DNA of 15,325 nt, taken from Clostridiales bacterium (GTDB taxonomy: Bacteria > Bacillota > Clostridia > TANB77 > CAG-508). A program made the translations under genes and the position numbers. Position 1 is the stretch's first letter. Every line of letters begins with the position of its first letter. The stretch is from assembly GCA_003507395.1 (NCBI GenBank), contig DNVW01000011.1:1-15325 (forward strand), read 5' to 3'. Positions 13,289 through 15,325 of this stretch are shown piece after piece. The notes beneath the pieces are model-generated. The model had not been told where the DNA came from, searched no databases, and saw only the letters and a program-made list of their open reading frames with translations.

Positions 13289-13927
13289 ATGAAAAAAACA
13301 GTTTTGATAATATTAATATGCCTAATACTTGCAGGTACTATTATGGTATGTTTAAAAGGCTTTAATGTAGGATTACCATATAGGGAAAATATTAATATAA
13401 GTGTATACGTAGGTAAGAAAATTGAAGATAAAGACATGAAGGCAATTACAAATGAAGTTTTTAAAGGAAAAAGCACAATGGTACAAAAAGTAGAATTATT
13501 TGAAGACATGATTTCTATACAAACAGAAGAAATGTCAGAAGAAGAGCTTAATGAAAAGAAAGAAATATTAATAAATAAACTAAATGAAAAATACGAGGTA
13601 GAAATAAAAGATGATGACATAGAAATAGTACATAATCCTAAAGTTAGACTATCAACAATAGCCCAAAGATATGTATTACCATTTGGAATAACAACAATAG
13701 CAATTGTAATATATCAAATGATTAGATTTAGGAAATTAGGTGTATTAAAGATATTACTTACAACAATAATTTCTTTAGGAATAATAAGCTTAACATATTT
13801 ATCACTAATTGCAATTACAAGAATACCAATAAATAAATTAACGATACCAGTAGGGATGCTAATATATGTAACTGTAATTATAATACTAAATATGAAATAT
13901 GAAGAAAAACTTGAACCAAACAAATAA
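13289..13927 (+). CDS. secF: Divergent, C-terminally short SecF-like subunit
   Basis: This is the partner of SecD in the SecDF complex. At 212 residues it is much shorter than the usual 290-310. It has a helix at about 4-22, the remnant GFNVGLPYRENINISVYVG of the GFNLGIDFxGG motif, an outer domain to about 120, and three further helices near 126-145, 151-176 and 183-201. It ends in a charged tail, so the last two helices of normal SecF are absent. The family motifs ALxHD and SINDTxVxxDR are not present. ATG 13289 is preferred; GTG 13280 sits too close to the GGGAAG site. The frame is intact and ends just before a terminator, so this looks like genuine shortening rather than a fresh frameshift. 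Confidence 0.8.
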   Translation: MKKTVLIILICLILAGTIMVCLKGFNVGLPYRENINISVYVGKKIEDKDMKAITNEVFKGKSTMVQKVELFEDMISIQTEEMSEEELNEKKEILINKLNEKYEVEIKDDDIEIVHNPKVRLSTIAQRYVLPFGITTIAIVIYQMIRFRKLGVLKILLTTIISLGIISLTYLSLIAITRIPINKLTIPVGMLIYVTVIIILNMKYEEKLEPNK

Positions 13928-13941
13928 AGTAACATAAAAAA

Positions 13942-13975
13942 ACGATACTAATATAATATATTAGTATCGTTTTTT
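13942..13975. terminator. Terminator after secF
   Basis: ACGATACTAATAT (13942-13954) pairs perfectly with ATATTAGTATCGT (13958-13970), with a T run after it and an A run before it, so it can act in both directions. Confidence 0.93.
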
Positions 13976-13976
13976 A

Positions 13977-14005
13977 TTGTATATAGGAAAAATTTGTTGC
14001 ATATT
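13977..14005 (+). promoter_or_regulatory. Weak candidate promoter of the rhodanese gene
   Basis: TTGTAT (13977-13982) and CATATT (14000-14005) have a 17-base spacer, but the -10 matches only four of six positions. It is supported mainly by the terminator just upstream. Confidence 0.3.
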
Positions 14006-14022
14006 GCATAAGAGGTGAAAAA

Positions 14023-14361
14023 ATGTTAAAAAAAATAAAAAATATATTATTATATAGAAATCTTGAAGGTAAAGATATAACATATGACACAGCAAAAAAA
14101 ATCATAAAAAAAGAAAGGGAGTGTTATTTAATAGACGTAAGGAGCAAACAGGAATATGAGGAAGGGCATTTACAAGGGGCAATAAATATTTGTTTATATG
14201 ACATGGAAAAAAATATAGAGAAAAAAGTTAAAAACAGACAAGCTAAAATTATATTATATTGTGCAAGTGGTGTAAGAAGTAAAAAAGCAAGAGAAATATT
14301 AGAAAATATGGGATATAAAGATGTATATAGCTTGAAATATGGTATATTAGGAGTAAATTAA
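14023..14361 (+). CDS. Single-domain rhodanese-like sulfurtransferase
   Basis: This is a small cytosolic protein of 112 residues with one rhodanese domain. The family carries sulfur on a cysteine persulfide. The conserved LIDVRSKQEYEEGHLQGAIN lies at 36-55, and the active-site loop CASGVRS is at 80-86 with C80 the predicted sulfur carrier. The C-terminus (YSLKYGILGV) keeps the usual closing G-rich turn. The first 17 residues are basic and hydrophobic, perhaps an extra helix rather than a signal peptide. ATG 14023 follows AGAGGTG. The gene stands alone between a terminator and ytxC; its sulfur acceptor is unknown. The 107 bases after it show no clear terminator. Confidence 0.93.
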   Translation: MLKKIKNILLYRNLEGKDITYDTAKKIIKKERECYLIDVRSKQEYEEGHLQGAINICLYDMEKNIEKKVKNRQAKIILYCASGVRSKKAREILENMGYKDVYSLKYGILGVN

Positions 14362-14468
14362 ATTTAGAATAAAACAAGTTTCGATTTAATGTTTTTTTGA
14401 ATAAAATATGTATATCTAAAAACTATTTAGTAGATAATATTAAATAATATGGAAGGAGAGCTTCATAG

Positions 14469-15325
14469 ATGAAATCTTTCTGCGTGAAAACAAACAATAA
14501 ATCAATATTAGAAAATCTACTAAAAAAGTTAGAAGTTTCAGAAATGGATGATATACAATATTCAAATAGAAAATTTAAAATATATTCAAATGTTATAATT
14601 CACTATACAGGGGAAACAAATTATATTTTTTATGAATTTATAAGTGAAATCTTAGTAGATATTGTATTAAAGTTTTATCAAGAAAAAATAATAAAAAGAA
14701 TAATTAATTTTGATTATTTTTATTTTGATGAATATGAGAAAAAAATAATAATACAAAACTGCTATGAAATAGTAAAATCGGCCGAATATGAACAACTAGA
14801 TGGAGGAAAAAATTATATATATGAAGCAATATTAAAATATATTATAGAAAACAAATCTATGATATTAGATGGATTTGTTACTTTTAGATTAAGAGAATAT
14901 ATTAAATATTTGGATAATATTATAGATATAGCAGTAAATAAATATATAATAGAAAAAGAATATAGTGAATTTATTTCATTATTAAAAATGTATGTTAACT
15001 CAAGAATATCAAATATTAAAGAGTTACATTTAATATATGGAAATTCAGAATTAATAATATTGGATGAAAACAAGAATATTGTACCAATGTGTGAAGAAAT
15101 ATATAATGCTAAATTCTTATCAGATATAACATTTTCGCCAAATGATTTTGCATTAAACACATTATTAACATTAATTCCACAAAAAATACAAATACACTTA
15201 TTAAATCAAGAGGATGAGTTTATAAATACGTTAAAATTAATTTTTGAAGATAGAATATTCATTTGTAAAGATTGTAATATATGTAAAACTTATAAAATAA
15301 TGTGCCAAAGGGGACGGGGAATAAT
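14469..15325 (+). CDS. ytxC: Sporulation protein YtxC (partial, runs off the window)
   Basis: The frame from ATG 14469 is open to the window end (285 codons) with no stop. AAGGAGAG about eight bases upstream supports the start. The protein is rich in Ile, Lys, Glu and Tyr and has no membrane segments. The middle stretch (about residues 134-170), reading LDGFVTFRLREYIKYLDNI and then VNKYIIEKEYSEFISLLK, fits the conserved core of YtxC, found in spore formers with unclear function. Near the end a CKDCNIC motif followed by a further Cys suggests a small metal site. The last 25 bases turn GC-rich and resemble a dispersed repeat, so the true C-terminus may be altered. The assignment rests on motif memory. 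Confidence 0.75.
   Translation, partial: MKSFCVKTNNKSILENLLKKLEVSEMDDIQYSNRKFKIYSNVIIHYTGETNYIFYEFISEILVDIVLKFYQEKIIKRIINFDYFYFDEYEKKIIIQNCYEIVKSAEYEQLDGGKNYIYEAILKYIIENKSMILDGFVTFRLREYIKYLDNIIDIAVNKYIIEKEYSEFISLLKMYVNSRISNIKELHLIYGNSELIILDENKNIVPMCEEIYNAKFLSDITFSPNDFALNTLLTLIPQKIQIHLLNQEDEFINTLKLIFEDRIFICKDCNICKTYKIMCQRGRGI
15301..15325 (+). repeat. Start of a GC-rich repeat-like element at the window edge
   Basis: The string TGTGCCAAAGGGGACGGGGA (15301-15320) differs sharply in composition from its surroundings. From memory it resembles a palindromic repeat (GTGCCAAA...GGGGACGG...TTTGGCAC) found in many Bacillota, sometimes beside REP-associated transposases. Only the left half could be present here, so the palindrome cannot be confirmed. 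Confidence 0.4.

Noticed and set aside
13280..13927. secF as a broken pseudogene
   Set aside because: The frame is intact, in step with secD and closed by a terminator; shortening with divergent motifs fits lineage-specific reduction better.
14813..15160. 115-codon minus-strand frame
   Set aside because: It is antisense to the ytxC frame, which has the ribosome site and family-like motifs.
1..15325. CRISPR array, riboswitch, prophage or insertion sequence with transposase
   Set aside because: No regularly spaced repeats, no riboswitch core, and no integrase or transposase frame were seen on either strand; only the edge repeat at 15301 hints at a mobile element.

Overview
The window is very AT-rich and is almost certainly the chromosome of a spore-forming, low-GC Clostridia (Bacillota). 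The reasons are the codon usage, strong AGGAGG-type ribosome sites, TTGnnn-17-TATAAT promoters, a Bacillota-type tmRNA ending in ELAYAA, a split two-subunit transketolase, and two sporulation genes (an H-type small acid-soluble spore protein and ytxC). The species cannot be named from the sequence.

Layout. 86-637: a promoter drives a 5' hairpin, a lone 5S rRNA and a tRNA-Asn(GUU), ending in a terminator. The tRNA is split inside its anticodon by a 239-nt group I intron with no ORF, the most striking item here. 640-960: a decayed zinc-ribbon reading frame and otherwise nothing recognised. 964-1398 (minus): tmRNA (ssrA) with promoter and terminator. 1416-1539: a tiny self-contained transcription unit. 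1538-2234: upp. 2330-4179: two-gene transketolase operon. 4331-9610: ftsE, ftsX and three tandem secreted coiled-coil/M23 murein hydrolases. 9654-10865: a CtpB/CtpA-like S41 protease. 10908-11140 (minus): a 56-residue sspH-like gene with a forespore-type promoter. 11171-13975: HD-domain protein, then a divergent SecD and a shortened SecF. 14023-14361: rhodanese-domain protein. 14469-end: ytxC, cut by the window edge, with a GC-rich repeat-like sequence at the very end.

How the genes work together. FtsEX is an ATP-driven transmembrane switch that activates coiled-coil peptidoglycan hydrolases (PcsB, CwlO or EnvC in other bacteria). Here the switch is followed directly by three hydrolases with complete zinc sites, so one FtsEX may control several enzymes. 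The third also has its own promoter. SecDF normally uses proton motive force to help secretion, but this pair has lost the recognisable intramembrane acidic motifs and SecF lacks its last two membrane helices. The RNA genes at the left serve translation and ribosome rescue; upp and transketolase are housekeeping metabolism.

Promoters, hairpins and start codons were read by eye. Family assignments rest on motifs and memory, not on database searches.
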